Assembly: GCA_023634235.1 (NCBI GenBank) | Contig: JAMKCF010000008.1 | Coordinates: 13,545,676 to 13,609,675, forward strand | Length of the DNA: 64,000 nt | Reading direction: 5' to 3' | DNA from: Pisaster brevispinus | Taxonomy: Eukaryota > Echinodermata > Asteroidea > Forcipulatida > Asteriidae | Shown here: positions 39,740 to 52,364 of the stretch, in pieces | Layout of the letters: each line of letters opens with the position of its first letter | How positions within the stretch are numbered: the stretch's first letter is position 1 | The notes under the pieces: model-generated | Told to the model about the DNA's origin: nothing | The model's database searches: none | The model's input: the letters and a program-made list of their open reading frames with translations, nothing else | Made by a program: the position numbers and the translations under genes

Positions 39740-42700
39740 CGCTTAAAGTTTTATTACCAAAGTGCCATTTCGTTTCTTCTCTGCAAATGATTTTTCCGAT
39801 TTTGCCAGGTTGTAAATTTGCTTTTAACATGCTACCCACACTGAACCTATACCAAATGAAAGCTGATGACGCACTCTTTCTTACTTTATGGCGTAGTTTG
39901 ATGATTTTTCAGGCCCAGTTTTCGTTTATAGCTAGCATTTATTTCATGAAGGGTTTTTGCAGACTTAAAAGTAGGGTCATCATTTTTTTTTTTTTTTAAC
40001 GTAATGCTTATTTATAGGCAGAAATACAATAAAAGTGACATGTGAAGTTTCAGCTGATTACATGTACAGGGTCTACTTCCTGAGAAAACAGCAAAAAACT
40101 GTCACAGTAATTTTACAAGGACATTGAAGCCATCCACGTTTAGCGAGGTGACGGCAGGTACAAACCGCATCTCTGGCCACAGCATTCCAAATAGACACCA
40201 ACCCTCAGAAATCTGAGAAAGGATTTATGCATGAATCGTTTCTCATATTCAAATGTTTTGGGGTGCAAAAATTATACAAACCACATCGTATTTACTTCAA
40301 AGGGAATCCTTTCTCAAAATAGTATACAACAGCTGCCGTGCTTCTCACCAAGTAAGCTTTTGTGGTCATTAATTTTTGGAGAATTCACCAATCTATGACC
40401 CTACCTTTAATCAGAATGTGTTTTAATTGTACCACATATTGTTCACAATCAAACCCCCAAACTCGTTGTGACTGCATCGTGGCCACTGAGACATTGAAGG
40501 GGGCCCTCTGTTGTTCAACCTACTCTTGGCAGGTGGCCAGCCCTAATTCATGTCACCTCTTTTGTGACAGAGTGCAAAAGAACTTTAAAATGTTGCCACT
40601 TTCTTTGCCCATTTCCTGTAGGTAAAATCATTTTTGGTACTGGTTACTCAAATAAAAGGAGGGCTTTGGTGGTGGTGGGGGGTGGAGTGGTACCATTTTA
40701 CCTTTTAGCCTCACTTCCATTGCTGTAGTTTGAAATGGGAGACAACCTTTCATGGATGGTTTTTCAACAAAATAGAAAAGACGGCTTGCATTTCTCCACG
40801 AACAATTATGAAAAGCATACATGTAGAATCACATTCACATTTTCTTGTACACTCTGTGTTTCTGTTACATATCAAGCACCCTTGTTTACAGGTTTCCTCA
40901 GGCTTGTGAGCTACAGTGATTCAGTTCACTTTATAATAGGCATCAGTGGTTTCATTACCAGAATTGTACAATAATAGTAATAATAATAATAGTTATAATA
41001 TTTAAAAGGGATGGGCAGGGGTTTATAATAAAATCCCTGTTGTGCAAATTTATTTTTATTTGCCTATTTTCATTTTTAAGCAGAAACTACTGTGTACCTC
41101 ATTCATTTGCTGGGAACAGGTCAAAACCAATGAACAGTGACCTAACTTGTTGGTTTTGTTGTTGGTTTTTTGCCTTTTAAGTGTAATATATGCTCACCAA
41201 ACATTTTCTGTACTCAACAATAATTTAGGAATGGATAGAAGTTGTACAGCTGCTTAAGGATGAATTAAGGGGGGGGGGGACGTAACCACATTAAATTCAA
41301 CTGGCTAATTTTGACTGGTACTCTCTTTCCCCCCACTTGACCCCTCCATGGAAATTGACTGAATAGGTTTTTCAATAAAGCAATGTTGTCCTGATGTGAT
41401 TGCGCTCTGCTGTTTACGAGAAACAAGCGTTAGTTTTGTGGTGGCCGTCCAGCAGACAATGTTTTGTCTGACATTGCCTGTGTAAATCAATGAAGATCCC
41501 AGACAATGAGTTGTAATAAAAACCTGTCTCCCTTCAGAAGGAAAAGGAGAAAAAAAATAAACTAAAAATAAAACCACCAACTTAATTTGCTAATGTAAAT
41601 ATTTGATTAATTGCTATAGATTCACAGAAGGAAATAAATGACCGTGGCATAAGGGGCCATAATTGTGGTACAGTAGTGCTGTTCAAGAAAGGGGGAAAAG
41701 GGTAGAAATCAATAATTTGAGGGCGATACTTTTTTACCATGTTTATTTTTCAGTTGGTGAGGAACCATATTGCTGGGTTTAAATGTCTTATAATTTATTA
41801 TTGGGGGAAGGGGGATGGGGGGGGGGGGGTTAGAAATGTAATTATCCCAGCTTCTTGGATGTAACGCTGTTGACGTTTAAAATCAATAAGCTTCAGTGGG
41901 AAATTTTGCTGTTTGCTTTTGAATGTTCAAAAGAGTCGTGGTAGACAGAATTGTTTCATACACTTAAGGCATTGTCTAATGAGTTGACTAATAAACCTCC
42001 TTGATGCCATTTTGTGTTGCAGGCAGGGTGCTTTATTAAGCACTTTTTGTTTAGGGATCCCCCTATTGACTTTTTAAATTGAATTTTTGGTCAATCTCAT
42101 GTTGTAGAGAATTGCCATGACACAAAGAGCAATTTTTTAAGTTGAATGTAAACCTGAGCCACAATCAAGAAAAATCTTTAAACTCTCTGTCCATAATGTT
42201 TTATTTATTTATTTTTCTAGGGGGGGGGGGTTGAAGATTGAAGTGACTTCAGTCCTATAGTCTTGAGGAAAGGCCCAACCAGCATTAGTGGATTGCATCA
42301 AAGAAGGCGGGCGTATTCTTGGCCATGTTCTCTAATAACTTGAATGCTGTATCCATGATATATTGTGCCATTTACATAATTATGCGTGAATGTTTCAGAT
42401 TAATCTCAGTCAAAAAGTCAAGTTTTGGCTGTTTTCCAAGACGCCAATGTCGACCATTGCTCGTTCATTGCCATTTAAACATAATGATGTCATCTCAGTT
42501 TCCACGTTGTTGTGTGTTCTCTCATAGAGCGATGGTTCTCTGGACAATATGATATTTAAGCCTTTAGATTTTAAATCATTTTGGCCGTTCACTTTCCTTT
42601 TGTCATCGTAACAGGTCTCACCCTTGAGTTGTCAATTTAACAATCAGAACCAACGTCATGATAAAATAAATTCCACTTTTAAGAAGAAGCAAAAGTATTG
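39740..42700. other. Mostly non-coding interval
   Basis: Apart from the MITE at 40078-40410 and G11-G13 runs near 41270, 41820 and 42220, nothing was recognised. The 42430-42600 part is complex (CAAGACGCCAATGTCGACCA; AAACATAATGATGTCATCTC) and repeat-free. Confidence 0.35.
40078..40410. mobile_element. MITE family B, copy 4 (inverted)
   Basis: This copy is opposite to the others and ends ATGACCCTACCTTTAA. It contains GCTTCTCACCAAGTAAGCTT and GACACCAACCCTCAGAAATC, the complements of the family words. Confidence 0.65.
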
Positions 42701-43079
42701 AAAGCGGTGTGAAATATACACACGCTGTCTGCATTTCTGACGTCTCCTCGGCACCATGAACACATTTTTCATTGAGGCTGGCCGCGCGCCAGACAGGCAA
42801 CTTGCTCTTGAAGAGATGATCCAGGCAAAGAGGAGAGGAGATAAGGAGTTGTGTATTAAAGAAATAACCTTGTCAAGATTATTGAGTCTTTGCCTCTCTG
42901 TTTGGCCTTCGAAAAATCAAGCGTTCAGACTTCTAAATAGTGCACTGGTTTCTCAAGCTAAGTTTAACATGTATTCATCTTCCATTCAGCTGACTTTCTC
43001 TTCTTTTATTGTGTGTGTATTTGTGTGATTGGGAAGAGAAAAATACTCTACTGAGTTTGATTTCTGTGCAGTTCATTTA

Positions 43080-43910
43080 TTGGGGGTTTCGGCCATCAGC
43101 CGAAACCACCTTTGTTTTCGTCGAGATTTTTATTTTATTTCACTATTATTATTATACTTCTTTCCGAAAAAGTCTCATAGCATTTACACGTGAAATTTGT
43201 TACCGTTCGATCTCAGGAACTACAGTCTTAAAAGACACAAACAATACATCAAATGAAAGCCTGTGCTCTAACTTAGATCAAGCAGCAGTTCGATCGAAGG
43301 TTTTTAATAATCTGTTGACGATATTAACGATTTAAAAACACGTATCGTCAACAAAGCACGATCGTCTTGTGTGTGTACATTGCACGTAATTCACGCTGTA
43401 CATCGCATACGGCCATACCCACACAGAGCCCATTGTCCACGCGCGTGGCATCGTTCGACCTTTGTACCTTTCATTTTGGTTCACTCCTTCGCTTCTACAG
43501 TTAATGGCGAACCTGTACAGCGCCCTCTTGTTTGTGGAGAGTCCTCGAACTATTAAAATACGGAAGCGTTTGGGGATATTAGTAGCGGTTTGTTCTCACG
43601 CAATTTCAATGCATTCTCCCACCACAATTTATTTCAAGGTCTGTGCAGTATAGCTTATTAATAACTTTAGCATTGGCATGGTAGTTTATTGTTTACAATT
43701 ATTTATTATTTAAAACTTTATATCGTCTGAACCATAACGTAAAAGAGTTATAATTTTTGTACCGTCTTATAGCTTATCACAACGTTCGTACGAAAAACGT
43801 GTTTTCATCATCGTGATGTCATCAGGTGTCAAATTAATTATAACATTAATTCAACATTGACAACAAAGCCGAAACCCCAGTGTTTGTTCATTACAAACTC
43901 GTTTCTAGTT
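43080..43910. mobile_element. Possible non-autonomous Helentron-like element (about 0.8 kb)
   Basis: GGGGTTTCGGC at 43083-43093 is repeated inverted as GCCGAAACCCC at 43868-43878. The left end is itself a perfect hairpin (GGTTTCGGC, loop CATCA, GCCGAAACC), followed by a TTA-rich microsatellite. The right end has a small hairpin (GTTTG, 7-nt loop, CAAAC) just before TCGTTTCTAG. Subterminal inverted repeats, a microsatellite and a 3' hairpin before CTAG fit Helitron/Helentron-type elements, but no Rep/helicase remnant is present. The class is uncertain; that this is a discrete inserted unit is more secure. Confidence 0.45.
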
Positions 43911-44119
43911 ATTATTACCTTTTTAATACACGTATATCTGGGTTTGCTTTAAGTGAAAAATGACCCCCCCCCCAGTTTTTTATATACCGCTGGAAAATGC
44001 TTCCTGCTAAATTCAGAAATGGTAGAATCACATTTTCTTTTGGAGGGGGGAATGTGAAATTTGATCTCATTTTAAAGGCTTTTTCCCCCTAGAAATCTAG
44101 AAATTTGTACAATGTCAAT

Positions 44120-44285
44120 ATTGAATTTTTCCCTCCAAGAGAGCCCCTTGTAAATCAATCCCTGGGCGCATGTATGGACATGCCAGGTACTGCGGCAGAC
44201 CGCCAAGCAAAAATCTGCAGCGATGTGTTAGATTTATCAATCAGTTGGAAAGATAGATTTAAGGCCCCCTGGAAGGTTTGTTTAG
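44120..44285. promoter_or_regulatory. Complex island, candidate regulatory element
   Basis: CCTTGTAAATCAATCCCTGG, GCGCATGTATGGACATGCCA and TTAGATTTATCAATCAGTTG lie in a repeat-free stretch of 165 bp. The forkhead-like TAAATCA and Pbx/Hox-like ATCAATCA words are suggestive only. Confidence 0.28.
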
Positions 44286-44559
44286 AATAGCTGAAGGTCA
44301 ATATCACCCATCAGTCTTGCTTAGTTTTGTCCCAGGATAAACAAGTGGGTTTTGCAAACCATCAAATTTGTAGAAAACCTTCAATTTGCCCTCAAGATTT
44401 TCATGTGACTTTTCATTGTTCTGGTTTTGTTGGCTTTTTTATAATTGCACTTTTCAAACTTTTTTTCTTCATTTTTTTATTCTGTAACTTGACATCATCA
44501 AGTGTTGTTTTCATGAGACATACTTCCCTCTCTGCCTGCGCCTTGTCCTTTCTTACCCT

Positions 44560-44785
44560 TTTTTCAAACCCCTTTCTGATGACCAGTGAACCCTTAAAAC
44601 TACTTCTTTTCTTCCCCCCTCCCACCGAGTTCCCCTCCTCCCTTCTACATCCTCCCATCCACATCCAATAACTAATCATGCCCAGCCACTCTCACAGCTT
44701 GTTATTGTCACTGTCATCCTCCCTCTCCCACCTTACCCCATCCCACTCCACTCCTTCCCTCCTCCCACCACTTATCAGCGGTTAT
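44560..44785 (+). other. Pyrimidine-rich block 3
   Basis: C/T-rich + strand with CTCCCACC, CATCCTCCC and CCACTCCACTCC words, similar in style to blocks 1 and 2. Confidence 0.7.
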
Positions 44786-45772
44786 CCCTCCCACATCAGA
44801 AATTGTACATTTCATCATCAAGTTCTTCAGCCCTAAATCGGCCTTGCAATGGTTTTACTGGGGGGGGGGACCAATTGAAATAATAAAAAAACATAAAGAT
44901 AAGGGAGAATAATTTTACATTTTATAAGCTTTAATGTGATAGTTTCAATTTGTTTTTAAAACTATTTTTCCATTTACACCATTTGATTTTACACTCACGT
45001 CAGATTATCTTATGTAAAAAGGTGTGGCATTGTACAAGAGCGCTTAAAAGAAATGCAAACAGAAACTACAGTTTTAATTAGCTGGAAGTGCCCCTCTAGA
45101 AAAAAATGTACCCTATTTTCCAGCCCTGCAGCCTTGGTGCAAGGAACTTCCCTTGTTTCATCCCCCGAAAAATGAATAATGAAAAATGCATTTTTTATTT
45201 TATTTTATTTTATTTATTTATTTTTTTTTTGGGGGGGGGGTTTACACCACCACAAACATAAAAATATTTTCTCCTGGCTATGCCACAGACTTCCTATTTA
45301 GTTCTGCTCTCTCTCTCTATCTCTAGGAGATTCTTCGTTCACAGCAGGCCTGCAATATCACTCTAGGCCGCTACCTTAATTCACCATCTGTAATATTGGT
45401 ACACAAGGGCAACTATCGTTCACTCCCATTCGACACTCGGTTACGATCATCCTTCTGGGGAAAGTGAAATAATAAATGGTATGGCTAAGAAAAGTGTAAA
45501 ATTAAGGAGCCTTACCCCCAGAGGTTTTTTTTCTTTTCTTCTTCTTTTGGACATTTTTTTCTTTTGCGCAATATGGATTGGGAAAAACTCAAATCCTGAG
45601 GATGGAATTGATAACAGAAATGTTGACAAGTAATTCCCAATATGATATAAGGCTTTTAGGAGTCAAACAAATCATTCATAGAACATACCTGGATAATGCA
45701 AAATTATATTAAACCAAAATGAACATGAACGGACAACACGTACATTTAAGGAAAGATAATGCATGTGTTGGA

Positions 45773-45970
45773 TTTAAAGGCAAAATATACCTTTGATATA
45801 TTTGGAACCATTCCTTTGTTTTAATCCGATATACAGTAAAACTAACCCATGAAAATTTTATTTCAAAAGGTGGTAGCGTTTTTGATATGTTGCCGAAAAT
45901 ATGGAGCGGTTATGTCCGTGCAGGAATTTTAATTCGTAACTGGAATACACAATCTGAGAGAAATGTTAAA
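45773..45970. mobile_element. MITE family A, copy 5 (half)
   Basis: TTTAAAGGCAAAATATACCT opens the copy, followed by AAAACTAACCCATGAAAATT and a GGTGGTAGCGTTTTTGATAT block shared with copies 1 and 2. It breaks off after CAATCTGAGAGAAATGTT. Confidence 0.6.
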
Positions 45971-47210
45971 AGATGCCACCATGTTCAGTTTTCGCCATTA
46001 AACAGATCAGTGCATCTTTTAACTGACCTACATTAACTGCATCTACAGTCAGCCATTGTGATCGCATGTTTTAGGTTCGGGTTCAGGTTTTTTTAATCGA
46101 ACGAATAATAGTATATGGGGAGGTCAGACGCTAAGCCGAAGCTTGTACGAGGTCTGCTAGAATACACATGAACATCAAGTTATCAGGTTAGAAAAGCAAA
46201 AACTACTTGATGTTAATAGATTAAGTTAATAAACTCATAACCTAATAAATTGATAGATTACATTGTGTTTTATTACCATCCTTTACACAAGTCTATTATT
46301 AATGTCGTCACATGGCAATTCATGTAATTAGCTAAGCTCCTAGTTACCATCAACCGCATCAAGAAGAAGTTGTTCAGATGCATCCCTGTGACTGTTTTCA
46401 TTTTGGTAATTTAAATAGCAAAAAGGTCAGATGTCATTTCGTAGAAAGCAATCGGTCTACTTTACCTCCAAGCCTCACTTTGATTATGCCCAGTTGTGTG
46501 GAAGAAAAGTAAATATGGTTGCGTGATTGTGTTTGTTGTCTGACAACAATTTTCTAAAGGTAGTTTTTCGGGTACACAAGTCGAACATGTACACCATGTA
46601 CGTACATGTAATCAAAATGTAATGCTTGTTCTCATTATTGTCAGCCTTATGTTCCGCATCCTTGAAGCCATTTTTTTGGGGGGGGGGTTAATACTTAATA
46701 CATCATAGCTTTCCATGTGCAATGTGGTTTTGGATCTGTTTGAGTCTTGTGTTTCACAACCTTAGCTCTGTTGGCAAGCTTCTCAAGGTGGCACAATTGC
46801 CATTCTGCTGCCAGAGGGAATGTGCAACACCTCTTGGTTCACGCCCATTATAAAGTCTGGGTATTACTGTTATTATTATCATGCCTTACTGTTTTCAGAT
46901 GGGTTTGGATCTGAGTGTGATTATGCGGCTTGTTTTATTAGCTTTTGTTTGTTTGCTGTGCTGTTCCAGGAGGGAGTTTTTTACTCAGCATATGCAATTC
47001 TGTTTTCAGAGGGGCCAGCCGCAATCTTACAAATGCCATTCTGTTTCCAGCGTTGTTGCTGTATAAAATTGCCACCGTGTGTAACAAGGCATACGTACCG
47101 GATAGTAGAAATAATCAAGTACATGTTTTGTTAACCTGGTGTATGTTGCAAACTCGTCCAGAATGCCCATCCGGAATGGAATGATTGCACATAGTACAAA
47201 GCTACATGTA

Positions 47211-47349
47211 ATAGACTGTGCAAGTCCGCCCATATTCGAACATTGAGACCCGTTAAAGTGCGCAAGTTTGTTTCCTTTAAAGGAATGAACGTGGGACCAA
47301 AGTGGTCCCAAAAATATTCGAGTACGCACGAGACTTGCACGGTTTATAG
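47211..47349. mobile_element. Short MITE family E, copy 2 (inverted)
   Basis: It begins ATAGACTGTGCAAGTCCGCC and ends GAGACTTGCACGGTTTATAG. GAGACCCGTTAAAGTGCGCA and GGGACCAAAGTGGTCCC are the complements of interior words of copy 1. Confidence 0.7.
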
Positions 47350-47734
47350 CATTCCACGCTAATGCTAAACATAAAAGCTCAGACAGTTAACCTGTCAAAT
47401 TTTACTGACATACGCCCGTGTACATACATCCATACTTTATGTTTACTCATATGTACTGACTGTGCTCCTGTAGTGTGGCGCGCCAATGCTGTGATCGCGT
47501 GAGCTGTGGAAGTTTGTCTGACATCCGGGTATTTTTAGCAGAAGTGACATCATTAGTGTGGAGTGCTATTTGCTAATGCACACCTTGATTTCAAGTTACG
47601 TCACCTACTTGAGCTGCAGAAAGCCTTCAACTAATATGCTGTCCTGCCACTATCATATGATGGTCACGTTCCTTGTGTGAAACAGAGATAAAGAATTCCA
47701 GATCTCATTAAACTCTCCCCCCCAAAAAAAAAAA

Positions 47735-47735
47735 A

Positions 47736-47794
<59 letters not shown>

Positions 47795-47797
47795 TAT
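47735..47797. repeat. (TA)n then (AAT)n microsatellite
   Basis: A TA run is followed by about fifteen AAT units, preceded by C7 and A12 runs. Confidence 0.95.
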
Positions 47798-48599
47798 AAT
47801 GAACAAATCTTGAGACTATTTTGTCCTTCCGGCCTCAGTTTGGTAGTATTGATTCAAATGGGAATACATTTGTATAACACACACGTATATAAAAATCCTT
47901 GTCATTTGATTGATGGAACATGAGACACATGTCATGCTTTATATTGCCATGTATTTACTGCCACAACGCTGGAAATAAACTCAGGAGTTCATTCAAAGTT
48001 CATGTCTGCGTGTTGACCCCTGGCAGACGCGGAACAAGCACCTCTGCAAAATGCGCGTCTACCATTTCTACCATTTTGGGGGTAAATTCCATTGTGTACA
48101 TTTTTACTCCCAAAATGGGTCACTGAATAGATGCGCGTTGTGTAAGAGGTCAATGGTACAAATTTGGAGGGGGTAGACTCCACACACACACACCCCCCCA
48201 ATCGATCAACCATGCAGAAAGGAACTCCCCTTTGCTGTTAGCCATCTTTGTATACAAAAATCAAGCATGCCCTCATTGCTTCCCTTACATTGTATCCTTG
48301 GCCATGACGTCCGATCTAGAACAGCCACTGTGAGGGGGGGGGGGGGAGAGCCAGCTTGACAATAGCTCTATCTATAGTCTGTATTAAATGGCACATCAAG
48401 GGCAAGGTTGGTGAATATATTAATGGCCTCTTTATTTCAGTTATACCAGAGGTACTCTGGAGCATCGTTCTGAAGGGGTATAAAGGTCGTTGGATCGTGT
48501 AATGGCTGGTTTTTCACATGTCACATGTGCTAGGATTCTCACATAACCTCAAACCACATACTCTTCATCTGCCAAAGGTTTTTTTCACGAGGCCTATTC

Positions 48600-48740
48600 C
48601 GCTTCACCGAGTTAAATTGAAAAGTCAAATTTCACCGAGCGATTATATTCTTGGATATTGTTTGATATGACTCACGCATTGAGCCTTGTCATTTGAAATG
48701 TGTTCACAATAAACACAAAATGGACGTGGAAACTTGAACA
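48600..48740. repeat. Dispersed repeat family L, copy 2
   Basis: CACCGAGTTAAATTGAAAAG, ATTTCACCGAGCGATTATAT and CAATAAACACAAAATGGACG parallel copy 1. Confidence 0.45.
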
Positions 48741-48845
48741 CCACACAAGCTGAAAATTCTAAAACCCCAATCAAACGGCAGGACTCATTGTGTGCTGTAT
48801 ATAAAACACTACAACCCATAGGCCTAAAGATGGCGTGTTGATTTT

Positions 48846-48930
48846 AATAATAATAATAATACTAAGTTCTTATATAGCGCTTTATCACACCCGATGGGCG
48901 TATCAAAGCGCTCAGTCATTTTTCCTGTAA
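48846..48930 (-). repeat. SINE/LINE tail fragment
   Basis: AATAATAATAATAATACTAA is followed by GTTCTTATATAGCGCTTTAT and GGGCGTATCAAAGCGCTCAG. It is the same tail block as at 29310 and carries no head. Confidence 0.55.
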
Positions 48931-49120
48931 GGTATGCGGAGCTACGTTTTGTAAGATTTTGATGGAATAATGTCCTTTATTTTATTTCAATGCCATGAAA
49001 TCTAGAAATAAGAAAGGAAACGTAGTTTTTAACCTATCGAAATGAATTAGTAAGATCTTAAGAGAATAATGTCTTTAAATAAGCCTGCCATAAATTTTGA
49101 GAACAAGAAAGAACTTGGGT

Positions 49121-49528
49121 TTTAAAGGCAGGGTATGCTTTTGGTAATTGTCAAAGACCAGTATTCTCACTTGGTGTATCCCAACATATGCATAACATAA
49201 CAAACCTGTGAAAATTTTGGCTCCATTGCTCATCAAAATTGCAAGAAAATAATGACAGAAAAAAGAAGAAAAAAAACGCCCTTGTGACATAGAATTGTGT
49301 GCTTTCAGAAACCTGAGAAGGCCTTCATGTTGGATGCCTTTCTCAGATTCAAATATTGCAGTGAAAATTTACCTAATTTCTCTATTTAAAACTACATTAC
49401 TTCAAAGGGTGTTGTTTCTATCAATGTTTTATAATATCATCGGCTCTCCAGTGCTCTTTAGAAGTAACATTTTTATGGTCATTCATTTTTTGAGTAATTA
49501 CCAAAGGTATATATACCCTCCCTGTAAA
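49121..49528. mobile_element. MITE related to family A, about 408 bp
   Basis: It starts TTTAAAGGCAGGGTATGC and ends with GGTATATATACCCTCCCTGT, forming imperfect terminal inverted repeats. Its interior (TCACTTGGTGTATCCCAACA; GTGACATAGAATTGTGTGCT) differs from the other copies, so it is a sister subfamily. The 75-bp tandem array begins 13 bp beyond its right end. Confidence 0.65.
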
Positions 49529-49540
49529 GAAGAGAGAAAA

Positions 49541-49899
49541 ACATGTACTTATGGTATCTTGCTGGAACATGGTCTTTTTGTGTGTAAATACCATGAAACT
49601 TAATGAAACATGTACTTATGGTACATGGTATCTTGCTGGAACATGGTCCTTTTGTGTGTAAATACCATGAAACTTAATGAAACATGTACTTATGGTACAT
49701 GGTATCTTGCTGGAACATGGTCCTTTTTGTGTGTAAATACCATGAAACTTAATGAAACATGTACTTATGGTACATGGTATCTTGCTGGAACATGGTCCTT
49801 TTTGTGTGTAAATACAATGAAACATGTACTTATGGTACATGGTATCTTGCTGGAACATGGTCCTTTTTGTGTGTAAATACAATGAAACTTAATGAAACA
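49541..49899. repeat. 75-bp minisatellite, about 5 copies
   Basis: Units start with ACATGTACTTATGG at 49541, 49608, 49682, 49757 and 49822; spacing is 67, 74, 75, 65 and 75. Each unit after the first holds CATGTAC-TTATG-GTACATG, a perfect 7-bp hairpin. Because 75 is a multiple of three the array gives open frames on both strands, which are artefacts. Low divergence implies recent expansion. Confidence 0.9.
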
Positions 49900-50153
49900 G
49901 GAAGGAACTACATTTAACAGTAGTTCTAGTTTTCTTTTCGTTGCCAAGGCAAAAAAATGTAGCCTAAGGACAAATTGGTCAGCGCATACAGATAACGTTT
50001 TTGTACGTTTCAATTTTTTGTAGCTGGGGTGTATTTTTTTTTCCATCTACGTGGCCTTTGCATTAATCACCAGGTTGGAGAAATTCTCTTCCCCCCCCCC
50101 CCATGATACAAATTTTTGCAGATAAGTTCATTCGTTTTGTTATTGTCCACTCA

Positions 50154-50250
50154 TTAAAAAAAAAAAAAAAAAAAAAAGTTCAGACAATAGGGGTTCAGAC
50201 AATAGGAGTTCAGACAATAGGAGTTCAGACAATAGGAGTTCAGGCAATAT
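50154..50250. repeat. Poly-A followed by 16-bp tandem repeat
   Basis: A run of about 24 A is followed directly by GTTCAGACAATAGG units, five in a row with 16-bp period (50178-50250). Confidence 0.85.
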
Positions 50251-50259
50251 TTTAAACAG

Positions 50260-51495
50260 TACGGTACAACATACAGAGAACATTGGCTAGAGTAAAACAC
50301 CTCCGATCACAGCCTCGCAGATGGGTGATTTTTGCAACCAGCACCAATTGATAAATGAGCTCTACAACGTCAAACGAGTGGCGAATCCAAGCTGAAAATT
50401 AAAGTTAAAAAAAAACCCCAGGAAGGACGGGATGTAGTGAGACCAAAAACAATATATAAATGTGATCAATAAAAACAACACATCATTAAAGTAAACAATT
50501 TCCAAAGCAATGAGCAAGATTGAGTGCTGACCCTTTCGTCAAATAGCGATCTAAATCATGCAGCCGTTGGTTGTTTTTCATTAAAACGCATCTTATCAAT
50601 TGTCACTGTCTCATTTTTGTTAGCAGACAATAGATAAAACAAAATTGTTTACAAAGCAAATTTTATGTTTCCACGTCATTTTCTTTTTTCTTTTAAGTTT
50701 CTCTACTTTAGAGCAGTTGTTTATTATCTCACTTCAAAGATGAAATATTGTCACATTGAGCAAGAGCTACTGTTATTGTAAAATCATAACAATAGTGCTC
50801 ATTAACCCTCCTACTCTAAGGCCCATTCGATTGACCGAGGATCTAAAACCATTTGCACGCTTCACTGGTTATAAATGGATGCCCATATAGACCTGTGAAC
50901 TTGTTTACCTGCTGAAAATTATGCGTGGCTTTCACTATTTTCTCCTGACTCACACAGCGGATTAAGCTCAAATTTTCACAAGTTTGTTCTTTCGTGTATA
51001 TGGTTGATCACACAAAACATGAACACTGTCTGTGACTGATTTGTCAGCCAATCCTGTATCCAATACCTTGTAAGCTTAGCAAATATCTGCTTAATTGCTG
51101 CATATAAAGTGGCCACAGTCATAATACATTCCTTTTTGGTGGTTAGTCACTAAGGGGTCAGTCATTTTGCCAGAGGGTTCCCCCCTTCCCCCTCCTCTCC
51201 TTCTCAACTACCTTACCCATCGATGTCTGTAGTTTATGGGTTCTTAGTCATTTCCCGAGCGGAGTGGAAGGGACATCCTCTGGTGTCACCCTCTGTCTTA
51301 TTTCACCTTTGGTCTCTGTCTGTTGCAAGTTATTCAACTATTACAGCACCCGGTGTGACTTGAGGGGGACTGTATAGCCTGACTCTCGGGGTCATGGAAT
51401 TTGGCCAAGTACACCGTCTCTCTACCTGTTTCTCAGCGTGTTTCAGAAGTTGTCTGCTGCATGTTGGTTAGTCATACTGAAACGGGATATCAAGG
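50260..51495. other. Non-coding interval
   Basis: No gene or named repeat was recognised. AT-rich and complex patches alternate. Confidence 0.35.
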
Positions 51496-51873
51496 GAGAT
51501 GGTGGTGGCAGGAGATGTAACGTACATTGCTTATGTAACTCTGGAGCATGCGCAGAGAACAAGGGATTTATGCGGTGAGTCGCCTGCTGCCATCAAAATT
51601 ATCCCAACTAGGATCACTACCCTATTTGGGATATATTTGTACCCTGAGTGGCAGGCCTGGGAGTGTATGGAGACAGACCATGGCCTCTGTTGCCCTGGTC
51701 TTGGCCTTGGTGCCCCTTCAAAAGTTTCCCATAGAATTGCAGATTTTCCAATGGAAGTGCCCTTTGCAAATTGCAAATGGCCTTGCCCTATCAAAGATGA
51801 AATTTTAGGCCTGGAGTGGTTACATGGATGAGGAGTCTCTTCTCCCAATGCGATACATTGTATATCGGGGCTT

Positions 51874-52212
51874 CTTTAATGGTAGGGTCATATAAAAAAA
51901 GGTTGGTAAATATTCCACCAATGAATGACCAAATAAAAACTTACTTGGTGAGCAGCACTGCAGCTGTTGATAGTGTTGGAGAAAGGACTCCCTTCGATGC
52001 AGTTGGTACCCGCTGTCACCTCACTAAACGTGGATGGATTCAACATTCTTGTGAAATACTGTGACAGCTGTGCTTTTTTTCAGTTTTCTCAGCAAGTAGA
52101 CACTGTATTCAGCTGAAACTTTCACATGACTTTTATTGTACCTTTTCTTAAAAATGTTGCATGTAAAACAGCATTACATTGACAAAAACCAATCTATGAC
52201 CCTACCTTTGAA
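51874..52212. mobile_element. MITE family B, copy 5 (full length)
   Basis: Left end TTTAATGGTAGGGTCATA and right end TCTATGACCCTACCTTTG form an inverted pair of about 18 bp. Interior blocks CTTGGTGAGCAGCACTGCAG and GTAGACACTGTATTCAGCTG match the other copies. At about 339 bp it defines the family best. Confidence 0.7.
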
Positions 52213-52364
52213 GGGTTTCTTATGTAGCTAAACTTTCCCAATTGGGAGATACATCTACTGTGAGGATTTTAGGGAACATTGTTATAAGATGTAGAGCTCA
52301 TAAAGATGTATATTAAAGTTGTATAGTTTTTCTCTTTTGCAATATGGACTCAATTTGTAATGGA

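Noticed and set aside
49610..49882. Matching open frames on both strands with perfect protein repeats
   Set aside because: The frames result from a 75-bp tandem repeat, a multiple of three; there is no start context or splice support.
49541..50250. CRISPR-like array
   Set aside because: Units are contiguous without unique spacers and the genome is animal.
51499..51848. Overlapping frames of 105-110 codons on both strands
   Set aside because: No splice signals or homology. The CCTTGG/GTGCCC-rich part may be a repeat; similar words occur near 54740-54790.
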